Of a stretch of DNA of 64,000 nucleotides, positions 1 through 9,085 are shown piece by piece (the stretch's first letter is position 1; each line of letters starts with the position of its first letter). The notes beneath the pieces were generated by a model that saw only the letters and a program-made list of their open reading frames with translations, was not told the DNA's origin and ran no database searches. Both the position numbers and the translations under genes were made by a program. The stretch is taken from NCBI RefSeq assembly GCF_000383415.1, contig NZ_KB911264.1, positions 86,990-150,989 on the forward strand. Direction: 5' to 3'. The stretch comes from Hyphomicrobium zavarzinii ATCC 27496. Lineage in GTDB: Bacteria > Pseudomonadota > Alphaproteobacteria > Rhizobiales > Hyphomicrobiaceae.

Positions 1-1
1 G

Positions 2-592
2 GTCGGCACGATCATCGAAAGCATGGGCGACGAGGTAGCCGAGGTCGCCGAGCGCATCCGCGGTCTCTCGAACGTTCTCGAGCAGCAGCGCGCAGCGACC
101 ACAGAAATCACGCAGAACGTCGTCCGCATCTCCGAGAAGGCCGCCAAGAGCAAGGACGAGGTCCAGAAGATCGGCAAGCGCCTCGAGGATTGCGAAGGCA
201 CGCTCCGCAAGGCCTTCGAGACCGCAGAGCTTCCGGTTCGCTGCCCCGCTCTCATCCGCGTCGGCGCCGAGACACTCTCTTGGAAACGCCAGCTCGCCCA
301 GATCCTCCTCGGCGCAGTCGCCGCGCCCGCCTCCGCTCCGCTCCTCGCCCACACCGGCGTCCTCGCCGAGGCGGACGAGATCTGCAAGGCCACCGGCAGC
401 GGCTCCGCGCTGGCGTCCGACCTTTCGTCGGCCCTCGCGACGGCCCAGACCCAGGCCACCAAGATGGTGGACGAGGTTCGCAACCGCAATTGGGCCGCCG
501 CAACCCCGGCCTACGTGGCCTGCGATGAAGCCATCTCCAAGGCCAACTTGGCCGTTGCCAAGCTGCTCGAAAAGTCCGCGACCATCGGCTAG
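2..592 (+). CDS. Methyl-accepting chemotaxis protein, C-terminal part (5' end outside window)
   Basis: The reading frame is open from the first bases of the window, so this is the end of a longer gene. The first ~55 visible residues are the distal signalling coiled coil of a chemoreceptor: LSNVLEQQRAATTEITQNV is the usual 'I..QQ..AT.EI..NV' segment that leads into the CheA/CheW-coupled hairpin. After it comes a ~130-residue helical tail. Within that tail, AETLSWKRQLAQILLG resembles the opening of a chemoreceptor zinc-binding (CZB) domain (A.xDH..WK..L), but the expected zinc-ligand His is Thr here. No membrane segment is visible in this part. The gene ends 23 bp before a strong hairpin and is convergent with the puuB operon. 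Family assignment is secure; the ligand is unknowable from this fragment. Confidence 0.8.
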   Translation, partial: VGTIIESMGDEVAEVAERIRGLSNVLEQQRAATTEITQNVVRISEKAAKSKDEVQKIGKRLEDCEGTLRKAFETAELPVRCPALIRVGAETLSWKRQLAQILLGAVAAPASAPLLAHTGVLAEADEICKATGSGSALASDLSSALATAQTQATKMVDEVRNRNWAAATPAYVACDEAISKANLAVAKLLEKSATIG

Positions 593-615
593 GAGCGAAC
601 GGCTGAGATACAGAA

Positions 616-646
616 GGCGCGCCGTGGATGATCTCCACGGCGCGCC
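616..646. terminator. Bidirectional intrinsic terminator between chemoreceptor and puuB
   Basis: A perfect 13-bp inverted repeat (GGCGCGCCGTGGA and its complement) with a 5-nt loop is followed by TTT on the plus strand and preceded by AA on the left. It sits between the convergent chemoreceptor and puuB stop codons, so it can end transcription from both sides. Confidence 0.8.
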
Positions 647-664
647 TTTCTCATGTGCAAAGCC

Positions 665-1939
665 TCAAATCAGATCGCGCAGCCGGTAATAGAGCATTCC
701 AAGCGCCAGCATCTGGTTGCCGAGAAACTGCCCCACCGGCAGCCGCACGTGCCGGATACGCTCGAACAGATCGAGCCGCTCCATCGTCCCCGAGATCGCA
801 TCGGCCACGATCTGCCCTGCGATGTGCGTCGCGTTCACGCCGTGCCCGCAATAGCCCTGCATATAGTAGACGTTCGGCTCGAGCCGGCCGATGGCCGGAA
901 CGCGCGTCAGCACGATGTCGATCTTGCCGCCCCACGCATAATCGAGTGCCACGCCCTGGAGCTGCGGAAACACCTCCACCATACGTGGCCGCAGCGTCTC
1001 GCGGATATCGCGCGGATCGCGGTTCGAATAGTTGCAGCGCCCGCCGAACAAGAGGCGCCGGTCCGCCGAAAGCCGGAAATAGTCGAGCACGACATTGCTG
1101 TCCGCGATGGCGAGGTCCTGCGGGCTGATCTCCTTCGCCACACGCTCGGGCAGCGGCTCGGTGGCCACGATGTAGCTTCCGGTCGGAAACAACAGACCGT
1201 TGAGCAGCCCCCGCTGGAAAGCGGGATCCGAATAGCCGGCGAGCACGATGGACGTAGCCTCGACGCGCCCGTGCGCCGTATCCGCGTATGGCTTCGCACC
1301 GCCCCCAAAGCCGATCACGGCCGATTCCTCGAATATCTTGACGCCGAGCCCCGCTGCGGCCCGCGCCTCTCCGAGACAGAGGTTGAGAGGATGCAGATGC
1401 CCGCTGCGCCGGTCGATCATCGCGCCGTGATAGAGGCGCGAGCCGATCACGTCGCTCACGCGTTCGGCCTCGACCAGCTCGAGCTGATCGCCGTCGCCCG
1501 CCGCCTGCCGCGCTTCGACGTAGGAGCGCAACCCGCTCATATGGCGCGGGCGCGCGGCCACTTCCGCCCAGCCATGTTTGAGATCGCACGCAATCTGATA
1601 GCGCCGGATCCGATCCTCAATGATGTCGTGGCCGAGATAGCGGATGTCCGCCAGAAGCCGCCGCCCGGCCTCGCCGAGCTGGCTCTCGATGCGATGCTCG
1701 CCGCTGATGCCAGCGATCATCTGCCCGCCGTTGCGGCCCGAGGCGCCCCAACCCACGCGCGCGCCCTCGAGCACCACCACGCTGTAGCCGCGCTCGGCGA
1801 GGCTGAGCGCCGTCGAGATGCCCGAAAAGCCGCCGCCGATCACACAGACGTCGGCGCGCACCGTGCCTTGCAACACGGGATGGCACGAGTCCTCGTTCGC
1901 CGTGGCGGCATAGTAGGAGTTGATGTGGGTCGCTGACAT
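665..1939 (-). CDS. puuB: Gamma-glutamylputrescine oxidase-like FAD-dependent oxidoreductase
   Basis: FAD-dependent amine oxidase of the DAO family, 424 aa, as expected for PuuB. In the Puu pathway it oxidises gamma-glutamylputrescine to gamma-glutamyl-gamma-aminobutyraldehyde. The N-terminal dinucleotide-binding fold is clear: VCVIGGGFSGIST at ~31-43 (GxGxxG at 35-40), then VVVLEGARVGWGASGRNGGQ, the FAD-contacting segment typical of PuuB/GlpD-like proteins. Near the C-terminus, GYCGHGVNATHIAGQIVADAI is the second FAD-contacting motif. It is the last gene of the minus-strand potFGHI-puuB operon, 82 bp after potI. Linkage to PuuA, PuuC and PuuD homologues across the divergent promoter supports the substrate; other amine oxidases of this family share the fold. 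Confidence 0.85.
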   Translation of the reverse strand: MSATHINSYYAATANEDSCHPVLQGTVRADVCVIGGGFSGISTALSLAERGYSVVVLEGARVGWGASGRNGGQMIAGISGEHRIESQLGEAGRRLLADIRYLGHDIIEDRIRRYQIACDLKHGWAEVAARPRHMSGLRSYVEARQAAGDGDQLELVEAERVSDVIGSRLYHGAMIDRRSGHLHPLNLCLGEARAAAGLGVKIFEESAVIGFGGGAKPYADTAHGRVEATSIVLAGYSDPAFQRGLLNGLLFPTGSYIVATEPLPERVAKEISPQDLAIADSNVVLDYFRLSADRRLLFGGRCNYSNRDPRDIRETLRPRMVEVFPQLQGVALDYAWGGKIDIVLTRVPAIGRLEPNVYYMQGYCGHGVNATHIAGQIVADAISGTMERLDLFERIRHVRLPVGQFLGNQMLALGMLYYRLRDLI

Positions 1940-2021
1940 GAAGGCCGTTCTAGAATGTTTGGATGATGGTTCAAATGGTCCACAAGTCTAACCTTCACCC
2001 GCCCTGCCCGTTCCGCCTTTT

Positions 2022-2843
2022 CTATTTCGCGCCCGCGTCTACGGCCTTCATCTCGCGCTCCTGGCGCGCGCTCGCCCGCTTCGTCGTATAGGACGCGAAG
2101 ATCACGCCGATTGTGACGAGCCCGATCATGATCGTGGAGACCGCGTTGATCTCCGGCGTGACGCCGAGGCGAACCTGGCTGTAGATCTTCATCGGCAGCG
2201 TGGTCGCGCCCGGCCCTGTCGCGAAGCTCGCGATCACGAGGTCGTCCAGCGACAGCGTGAACGACAAGAGCCACGCGGAGATCACCGAAGGCGCGATGAT
2301 CGGCAGCGTCACCTGCAGGAACGTCTTCACCGGCGGCGCGCCGAGATCCATCGCCGCCTCCTCGACGGACTTATCGAAATCGTAGAGGCGCGCCTGAACC
2401 ACCACGGCTGCGAAGCACATCGAAAACGTCGCGTGCGCAATCACCACCGTCCAGAAGCCGCGATCCACGTTCATCGCCACGAACAGGAGCAGCAGCGAGA
2501 GACCGGTGATCACCTCTGGCATGACCAGCGGCGCGAAGATGAGCCCCGAGAACAGCGTGCGCCCCGGGAAACGTCCGATTCGCACCAGCACGATCGCGGC
2601 CAGCGTCCCGAGGATCGTCGCGAGCGTTGACGACACCACCGCGACCCGCAGCGTGACCCACGCGGCCGACAGGAGCCCCTCGTTCTGGAGCAGGCTCGAG
2701 TACCATTTCGTCGACCAGCCGCCCCACACCGTGACGAGCTTCGACTCGTTGAAGCTGTAGATCACCAGCAGGAGGATCGGGATGTAGAGGAACGCGAACC
2801 CCAGCGCGATCGAGGTGGCGTTGAACCAGCTGAAGCGTCTCAT
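2022..2843 (-). CDS. potI: Putrescine ABC transporter permease (PotI type)
   Basis: Inner-membrane permease, 273 aa, of the PotC/PotI class. The N-terminus (LGFAFLYIPILLLVIYSFNES) and the following hydrophobic blocks fit the usual six membrane spans of a binding-protein-dependent permease. The cytoplasmic EAA loop that contacts the ATPase is visible as EEAAMDLGAPPVKTFLQVTLP-like sequence in the second half. It overlaps the upstream potH stop by 4 bases, consistent with translational coupling and heterodimer formation. Expected role: one half of the membrane channel that imports putrescine delivered by PotF, driven by PotG. Orthology to PotI rather than PotC is inferred from operon partners. 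Confidence 0.88.
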   Translation of the reverse strand: MRRFSWFNATSIALGFAFLYIPILLLVIYSFNESKLVTVWGGWSTKWYSSLLQNEGLLSAAWVTLRVAVVSSTLATILGTLAAIVLVRIGRFPGRTLFSGLIFAPLVMPEVITGLSLLLLFVAMNVDRGFWTVVIAHATFSMCFAAVVVQARLYDFDKSVEEAAMDLGAPPVKTFLQVTLPIIAPSVISAWLLSFTLSLDDLVIASFATGPGATTLPMKIYSQVRLGVTPEINAVSTIMIGLVTIGVIFASYTTKRASARQEREMKAVDAGAK

Positions 2844-3730
2844 CGCCCGGCCTCCCGCTGCTTTTCCTGGTTACGCTGGAAGAGGACGATCGGCACCACG
2901 AGAACCAGCAGCAGCACCACGGCCACCGCCGACGAGACCGGCCAATCGCGGTTGTTGAAGAACTCGTTCCAGAGCGTCTTGCCGATCATCAGCGTATCCG
3001 AGCCACCGAGCAGGTCGGGAATGACGAACTCGCCCGTCGCCGGAATGAACACGAGGAAGCACCCAGCCAGCACGCCGGGAATGGAGAGCGGGAACGTCAC
3101 CTGCCAGAAGGCCTTCCACGGCGGCGACCCGAGATCCTCCGCCGCTTCGAGCAGCGACGGATTGATCTTCTCGAGGCTCGCGTAGAGCGGCAGGATCATG
3201 AACGGCAGGTAGGAATAGACGATGCCGATGTAGACCGCCGTCGTCGTGTTGAGAATGGTCAGCGGCTCGCTGATGATGCCGAGGTTCATCAGGAACAGAT
3301 TGAGCAGCCCCTCCTTCTTCAGGATGCCGATCCACGCATAGACGCGGATCAGGAACGAGGTCCAGAACGGCAGGATGACGAGCATCACCAGCGTCGGCTG
3401 CCATTCCTTCGGCGCCCGCGCCATGCCGTAGGCGATGGGATAGGCGATGAGCAGCGTCAGGAACGTCGAGATCGCGGCGATGGTGAGCGCCGACCAGTAA
3501 GCGTTCAAATAGAGGGGGTCTTCGAAAATGAAGAAGTAGTTCTCGAAATCGAGCTGCGAGAGGAACGTCCCGATCCCAGACAGCCCCTGCGACCAGTCGA
3601 ATGTCGGCGTATAGGGCGGGATGGCCGTCGCGATGTCGGAAAGCGAGATCTTGAAGACGATGAAGAACGGAACGAGGAAGAAGACCAGGAGCCAGAGGTA
3701 AGGCACCGAGATCAGAAGCCAGCGGCGCAT
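2840..3730 (-). CDS. potH: Putrescine ABC transporter permease (PotH type)
   Basis: Inner-membrane permease of the PotB/PotH class, 296 aa. It starts with a long hydrophobic segment (LLISVPYLWLLVFFLVPFFI) and continues with several more spans. The EAA loop reads LEAAEDLGSPPWKAFWQVTFP-like, then LSIPGVLAGCFLVFIPATGEF, a segment conserved in polyamine permeases. The ATG is preceded by GAGGAGAAACG-type ribosome-binding sequence on the minus strand. It follows potG by 42 bp and overlaps potI, so the three are one transcription unit. It pairs with PotI to form the transmembrane pore. Confidence 0.88.
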   Translation of the reverse strand: MRRWLLISVPYLWLLVFFLVPFFIVFKISLSDIATAIPPYTPTFDWSQGLSGIGTFLSQLDFENYFFIFEDPLYLNAYWSALTIAAISTFLTLLIAYPIAYGMARAPKEWQPTLVMLVILPFWTSFLIRVYAWIGILKKEGLLNLFLMNLGIISEPLTILNTTTAVYIGIVYSYLPFMILPLYASLEKINPSLLEAAEDLGSPPWKAFWQVTFPLSIPGVLAGCFLVFIPATGEFVIPDLLGGSDTLMIGKTLWNEFFNNRDWPVSSAVAVVLLLVLVVPIVLFQRNQEKQREAGR

Positions 3731-3772
3731 GGACGTTTCTCCTCGAGGGATCGAAAGCAGCGGGCAACGGGA

Positions 3773-4981
<1,209 letters not shown>

Positions 4982-5047
4982 GATGGCGATCCTCGATGTT
5001 CCTCCGGTGAGACCGCCACGGGCACCCTCACCCAGCCCTGAAAGAAG

Positions 5048-5078
5048 GCCGCGCCCGGGAGCAGGTCCCGGGCGCGGC
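5048..5078 (-). terminator. Intercistronic hairpin just after potF (partial terminator or mRNA-end protector)
   Basis: A perfect 13-bp inverted repeat (GCCGCGCCCGGGA and its complement) with a 5-nt loop starts about 10 nt after the potF stop codon on the minus strand. Read in the direction of transcription it is followed by CTTCTTT, so it looks like a Rho-independent terminator. It lies inside an apparent operon, before potG. That placement fits the known way in which periplasmic binding proteins are made in excess over their membrane partners, through partial termination or 3'-end stabilisation. Confidence 0.7.
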
Positions 5079-5087
5079 GCGACGTCG

Positions 5088-6197
5088 TTACTGTCCAGTG
5101 ACGATTTTCGTCCAGGTTCGCGTCACGAGGCGTTGCGTCTTGGCATCGTAGGATGTCTTGACGAACAGGCGCCCCATGGTCTCCGCGTCCGGATAAATGG
5201 AGGTGTCGCCCTTCACGCCCTCGTCGAGGAACTCCTGCGAGGCGAGGTTACCGTTGGCGTAGTTCGAGTAGTTCGACGCCTTCGCGATCACCTCGGGCTT
5301 CATCAGATAGTTGAGGAAGATGTGCGCTTCCTCCACGTGCTTGGCGTCGGCCGGGATGGCAAGCTGGTCGAACCACATCTGCGCGCCTTCCTTGGGCAGC
5401 GAGAAAGCTATGGTCTGGCCGTTCTTGGCTTCCTCTGCGCGGTCGCGCGCCTGCAAGATATCGCCCGAATAACCGATCGCGAGGCAGATGTCGCCGTTGG
5501 CGAGCGCATTGATGTATTCGGAGGAATGGAACTTCTGGATGTTCGGGCGGATCTTCTCGACGAGCTCGCCCGCCTTCTTGATGTCGTCGGGGTTGGAGCT
5601 GTTGGGATCGAGGCCCAGATAGTTCAGCACCGCCGGCAGCACATCATCCGGCGCGTCGAGCACGTGGATGCCGCAATCCTTGAACTTGGCGAGGATCTCC
5701 GGCTTGAAGAAGATGTCCCACGAGTTGATCGGAGCATCGGCCATCCGCTCCTTGATCTTCCCCTCGTTGTAGCCGATCGCCGTGGTGCCCCACATGTAGT
5801 TGATCGAGTAATCGTTGCCCGGGTCGTAAATCGCCGTGCGCTTCGAGATCTCCGGCCACATGTTCTTGAGGTTGGGAAGCTTGGACTTGTCGAGCTTCTG
5901 GAACACGCCCGCGCCGATCTGGCGCGAGAGGAACGGCCCCGTAGGCACCACAACGTCGTATCCCGTGCCGCCCGCCAGCAGCTTCGTCTCCAGCACCTCA
6001 TTGCTGTCGAAAACGTCGTAGATGACCTTGATGCCGGTCTCCTTGGTGAACTCGGTGAGAATCTCCTCATCGATATAGTCCGACCAGTTGTAGACCCGGA
6101 CCTCCCGATCTGCGGCCAAGGCTGCCCCACCGGCCAAGAGCGCCGCCAGCGCGATGGTGCCCGCGATTGGTGCGCGGATGCCTGCAAGTGTGATCAT
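5088..6197 (-). CDS. potF: Putrescine-binding periplasmic protein
   Basis: Periplasmic polyamine-binding protein, 369 aa. The chosen ATG at 6197 is preceded by GGGAGGAAG and opens a clear Sec signal peptide (hydrophobic ~10-28, cleavage expected near ALA-ADR). An open frame extends further upstream but has no signal peptide there and crosses the promoter. The mature start VRVYNWSDYIDEEILTEF closely matches E. coli PotF, including Trp38-Ser39-Asp40 in this numbering; the Ser-Asp pair is what distinguishes putrescine-binding PotF from spermidine-preferring PotD (Thr-Glu). VIYDVFDSNEVLETKLLAG follows, again PotF-like. It heads the operon and is transcribed away from the GntR regulator, with a palindromic operator 81 bp upstream. 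Confidence 0.92.
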   Translation of the reverse strand: MITLAGIRAPIAGTIALAALLAGGAALAADREVRVYNWSDYIDEEILTEFTKETGIKVIYDVFDSNEVLETKLLAGGTGYDVVVPTGPFLSRQIGAGVFQKLDKSKLPNLKNMWPEISKRTAIYDPGNDYSINYMWGTTAIGYNEGKIKERMADAPINSWDIFFKPEILAKFKDCGIHVLDAPDDVLPAVLNYLGLDPNSSNPDDIKKAGELVEKIRPNIQKFHSSEYINALANGDICLAIGYSGDILQARDRAEEAKNGQTIAFSLPKEGAQMWFDQLAIPADAKHVEEAHIFLNYLMKPEVIAKASNYSNYANGNLASQEFLDEGVKGDTSIYPDAETMGRLFVKTSYDAKTQRLVTRTWTKIVTGQ

Positions 6198-6277
6198 TCG
6201 ACTTCCTCCCTGGGGAGCCATTGCCCGAACGGTTGAAGGACCGCGCGCTCGGCTTTGGCCGCAGACCTTGACCGCTC

Positions 6278-6293
6278 TATTGTGATCACAATA
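6278..6293. promoter_or_regulatory. Palindromic operator, probable GntR/FCD binding site
   Basis: TATTGTGATCACAATA is a perfect 16-bp palindrome in an otherwise GC-rich region, located between the divergent potF and gntR genes. The TTGT...ACAA arms fit the general FadR-subfamily operator shape (T.GT...AC.A). A related TGTGATCACA core occurs upstream of the next puu gene at 7244, which supports a shared regulator. Confidence 0.75.
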
Positions 6294-6418
6294 ATCGCGC
6301 GCTACAAGTATTTCCTGATGGCAACCCGCTTGGTTCGGCTGGGCGCCGCTCTTTCGCACTGCCGAACACGGGTGTCCGCGCCTGCAATGGGTACGGACGA
6401 AAGCTCTGCGAGCGTGAG

Positions 6419-7171
6419 GTGACGACGAGTTCGATGTCGCAGCGCCACATAACGGCCGCACCCAAAAAAACGCTCGCCCGCGCGAGCGCTGCAGGTCACG
6501 GACGCCTGCCTGCTGCCCTCGGTAACACAAGCGTGACAACGCACGAGAACGTCTATCGCGGCTTGCGAGACCGCATCCTGTTCGGCGGCTTTCTTCCCGG
6601 CAGCGCGGTCACCCTGCGCGGCCTCGCGGAGGACATGGGCGTAAGTCCTATGCCTATTCGTGAGGCAGTCCGCCGCCTCATTGCCGAGCGGGCTCTCAAG
6701 ATGCAGGACAACCGGCGCGTCCTGGTACCTCCGATGACGACCGAGACCTTCGAGCAGATTGTATTTTCCCGCAAAACTTTGGAGCCGGAGCTGGCCGCGC
6801 GCGCCATGGACCGCATCGGGCGTGCCGAGATCCGCCAGATCACCACTCTCGACCAGGCGGTTGACCGCGCCATGGCCGTCGGCGACGTGGACGGCTACAT
6901 GCAGAGCAATTACCGCTTCCATTTTGCCATCTACGAGCGGGCCTGCGCCGATACGCTTATGGCTCTCGTGGAAAGCATCTGGCTTCAGTTCGGCCCGTTC
7001 ATGCGCATGGCCTACGGGTGCATCGGAACGTCCACCCTGGAGGATCACCATCAGGCTGCCATCGCCGCCCTGGAGCGGCGCGACCGTAAGGGTCTGAAAG
7101 CAGCGATCGCCGCCGATATCAGCCAGGGCATGAACTTCATCGGCGAAGCCGTCTTGAAGCGCTCGACTTAA
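6419..7171 (+). CDS. GntR-family (FCD/FadR subfamily) transcriptional regulator
   Basis: DNA-binding regulator, 250 aa from GTG at 6419; an ATG at 6434 (residue 6) is an equally possible start and has no better ribosome-binding site. The winged helix spans ~43-105: HENVYRGLRDRILFGGFLPG, then LAEDMGVSPMPIREAVRRL as the recognition helix region. The rest is an all-helical FCD ligand domain (FSRKTLEPELAARAM, YRFHFAIYERA with the metal/ligand His, HHQAAIAALERRD). It is divergent from potFGHI-puuB and precedes puuA, with TGTGATCACA operators on both sides. This suggests control of polyamine uptake and catabolism in response to a carboxylate or amino-acid-like intermediate. The effector is not known. 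Confidence 0.85.
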   Translation: MTTSSMSQRHITAAPKKTLARASAAGHGRLPAALGNTSVTTHENVYRGLRDRILFGGFLPGSAVTLRGLAEDMGVSPMPIREAVRRLIAERALKMQDNRRVLVPPMTTETFEQIVFSRKTLEPELAARAMDRIGRAEIRQITTLDQAVDRAMAVGDVDGYMQSNYRFHFAIYERACADTLMALVESIWLQFGPFMRMAYGCIGTSTLEDHHQAAIAALERRDRKGLKAAIAADISQGMNFIGEAVLKRST

Positions 7172-7243
7172 CGATTTGAACTATCAAGGCCTCCCCCCAT
7201 TAGCCAATCCGGCACCGCGCGGCGCTTGAGTTTGCGCGCCTTT

Positions 7244-7253
7244 TGTGATCACA
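7244..7253. promoter_or_regulatory. Second GntR-type operator core upstream of puuA
   Basis: TGTGATCACA is a 10-bp palindrome inside TTTTGTGATCACATTG, 124 bp before the puuA start. It repeats the core of the perfect palindrome at 6278-6293. The 206-bp gap 7172-7377 shows no gene. Confidence 0.6.
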
Positions 7254-7377
7254 TTGTTGCCGAATGACGCCCAGTCCGTCCTGCGGCGCCACCATTTGAG
7301 GTGAGGCATCCGCCTCGTCGCATGGGTCGGCGTGCGCCCCGGCCACGGAACACGCGTCCTCTGAAACAAGGTGCATC

Positions 7378-8781
7378 ATGTCGGCCGACAACGGATCGAT
7401 GGCAGGGCTAACCGGCGAAACATTCAGCGTCGGAACGGAGCCCGAGCACTTGCGCGCCTGGCTCAACCATCACCGCATTGAGGAAGTGGACTGCGCAGTC
7501 CCCGATATCGCGGGCGTGGCGCGCGGCAAGACGATGCCCGCCGGCAAATTCGTGAAGCTCGATGCCGTGCACCTGCCGATCTCGATCTTCCACCAGACCA
7601 TCACCGGCGACTATGTGGGGTTTGAGGAGGACGGCCAGGTGCTCTATGCCGAGAGCGACCTGATGATGGTGCCCGACCTCACGACCATTCGCCCCGCGCC
7701 ATGGGCGTCGAGCCCCACCGCGCAAGTGATCCACGACGCGAAATGGCAGAACGGCGATCCCGTCGAGATCGCCCCGCGATCGGTCTTGAAGCGCGTGCTC
7801 GATCTCTACAGCAAGGAGGGCTGGGTGCCGGTCGTCGCGCCCGAGCTCGAATTCTACCTGACCAAGACCAATCCCGACCCCGACTATCCGCTGGAGCCGC
7901 CGACGGGCCGTTCGGGCCGCGCGGGCGCGGGACGCCAAGCTTACAGCCTCGGCGCCGTCGACGAGTACGACAAGATCGTGGACGACATCTACGACTACGC
8001 CGAGCGCCAGTACCTGAAGATCGACACCATCATCCAGGAAGGCGGCGCAGCGCAGCTCGAAATCAACCTTCTGCACGGCGATCCGATCGATCTCGCCGAC
8101 CAGGTCTTCCTGTTCAAGCGCACCATCCGCGAAGCGGCGTTCACGCACAATTGCTACGCGACCTTCATGGCCAAGCCGCTCGCCAACGAGCCCGGCAGCG
8201 CCATGCACCTTCACCAGAGCATCGTCGACGCGAAGACGGGCCGCAATATCTTCACCGACGACACCGGCGGACCGAGCAAGCACTTCTATAACTTCCTGGC
8301 GGGCCAGCAGCGCTACTTGCCGCCGGCCACCTGCCTGCTCGCCCCCTACGTGAACTCCTATCGCCGTCTCGTGCCGGGCGGCGCCGCCCCCATCAACGTC
8401 GAATGGGGCCACGACAATCGCTCTGCCGGCCTCAGGGTGCCGTTCTCGCCGACCGCCGCGCGCCGCATCGAGAACCGTCTCGCCGGCTCCGACGCAAACC
8501 CTTACCTCGCCATTGCCGCGAGCCTCGCGTGCGGGTATCTGGGTCTCAAGAATGGTCTCGAGCCGCGCCAGCCGGTGGTCGGAAACGCCTACCGCAACGA
8601 CCATCAGCTTCCGCGCGGTCTGCTCGAAGCGCTGACCGAGTTCGAGGACAGCGCGGAGCTGCACGAGATTCTGGGCAAACGTTTCTGCCACGTATACCTT
8701 GAGCTCAAGCGATCCGAGTTCGAGGAGTTCATGCGCGTGATCAGCCCGTGGGAACGAGAGCATCTTTTGCTCAGCGTCTGA
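7378..8781 (+). CDS. puuA: Gamma-glutamylpolyamine synthetase, glutamine synthetase family (copy 1)
   Basis: Glutamine-synthetase-fold ligase, 467 aa. In the Puu pathway it joins glutamate to putrescine using ATP. The beta-grasp N-terminal domain includes VDCAVPDIAGVARGKTMPAGKF. The catalytic domain shows PELEFYL (metal-binding Glu), AAQLEINLLHGDP, AMHLHQSI (His of the metal/ATP site), the glutamate-binding NVEWGHDNRSAGLRVP, and SDANPYLAIAASLACGY. Length and motifs match PuuA/GlnA-like proteins rather than true GlnA; no adenylylation loop is apparent. The gene has its own operator and is followed after 304 bp by the aminotransferase. Exact amine substrate is inferred from neighbours; a second, different copy lies at 11211. 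Confidence 0.82.
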   Translation: MSADNGSMAGLTGETFSVGTEPEHLRAWLNHHRIEEVDCAVPDIAGVARGKTMPAGKFVKLDAVHLPISIFHQTITGDYVGFEEDGQVLYAESDLMMVPDLTTIRPAPWASSPTAQVIHDAKWQNGDPVEIAPRSVLKRVLDLYSKEGWVPVVAPELEFYLTKTNPDPDYPLEPPTGRSGRAGAGRQAYSLGAVDEYDKIVDDIYDYAERQYLKIDTIIQEGGAAQLEINLLHGDPIDLADQVFLFKRTIREAAFTHNCYATFMAKPLANEPGSAMHLHQSIVDAKTGRNIFTDDTGGPSKHFYNFLAGQQRYLPPATCLLAPYVNSYRRLVPGGAAPINVEWGHDNRSAGLRVPFSPTAARRIENRLAGSDANPYLAIAASLACGYLGLKNGLEPRQPVVGNAYRNDHQLPRGLLEALTEFEDSAELHEILGKRFCHVYLELKRSEFEEFMRVISPWEREHLLLSV

Positions 8782-9085
8782 CGGGATAGAGTACGGCACA
8801 CACCGATGTACGGTCCAGGGCCGAGGAAGAAAGTAAAGTGACCTTGTCCGGTCGAGCAGCGAAGACACGCAAGACAGAGCTTCTGGAGCTCTGCGCGCGT
8901 ATTGGATTCACGCCCCCGCTCGGGGCCTGAGGCGCTTTGTGCCCGTCCTTCCCGCGCTTCCGGATCGAGGAAGCCCGGATTTCATCCCGAGAGACGCACG
9001 ACCGCACAAACAATTCCCAGGGTATCGGAGCTTTCGAACGAGAAGCGGAGATACCTTGAGACCCGCTCCCGCAGGAGAAACGCCC
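8782..9085. other. 304-bp gap between puuA copy 1 and the aminotransferase
   Basis: No gene is supported here. An upstream-extended version of the aminotransferase frame runs through it from 8939 but lacks a ribosome-binding site and family similarity. A 7-bp perfect hairpin (CAGAGCT, 5-nt loop, AGCTCTG; 8875-8893) is present without a T-run, so it is not a convincing terminator. The gap probably holds a leader or promoter for the downstream operon. Confidence 0.5.

Noticed and set aside
653..1936. Long plus-strand frame over puuB (and many like it elsewhere)
   Set aside because: Shadow of a real gene caused by GC-rich third codon positions. Composition is Arg/His-rich, and no ribosome-binding site or family was seen.
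2505..2514. GGTGATCACC palindrome similar to the GntR operator
   Set aside because: Lies inside potI coding sequence and has G/C instead of the TT/AA arms; probably codon-driven.
6198..6539. N-terminal extension of potF to 6539
   Set aside because: It would run across the palindromic operator and lose the signal peptide; the ATG at 6197 has a strong GGGAGGAAG site.
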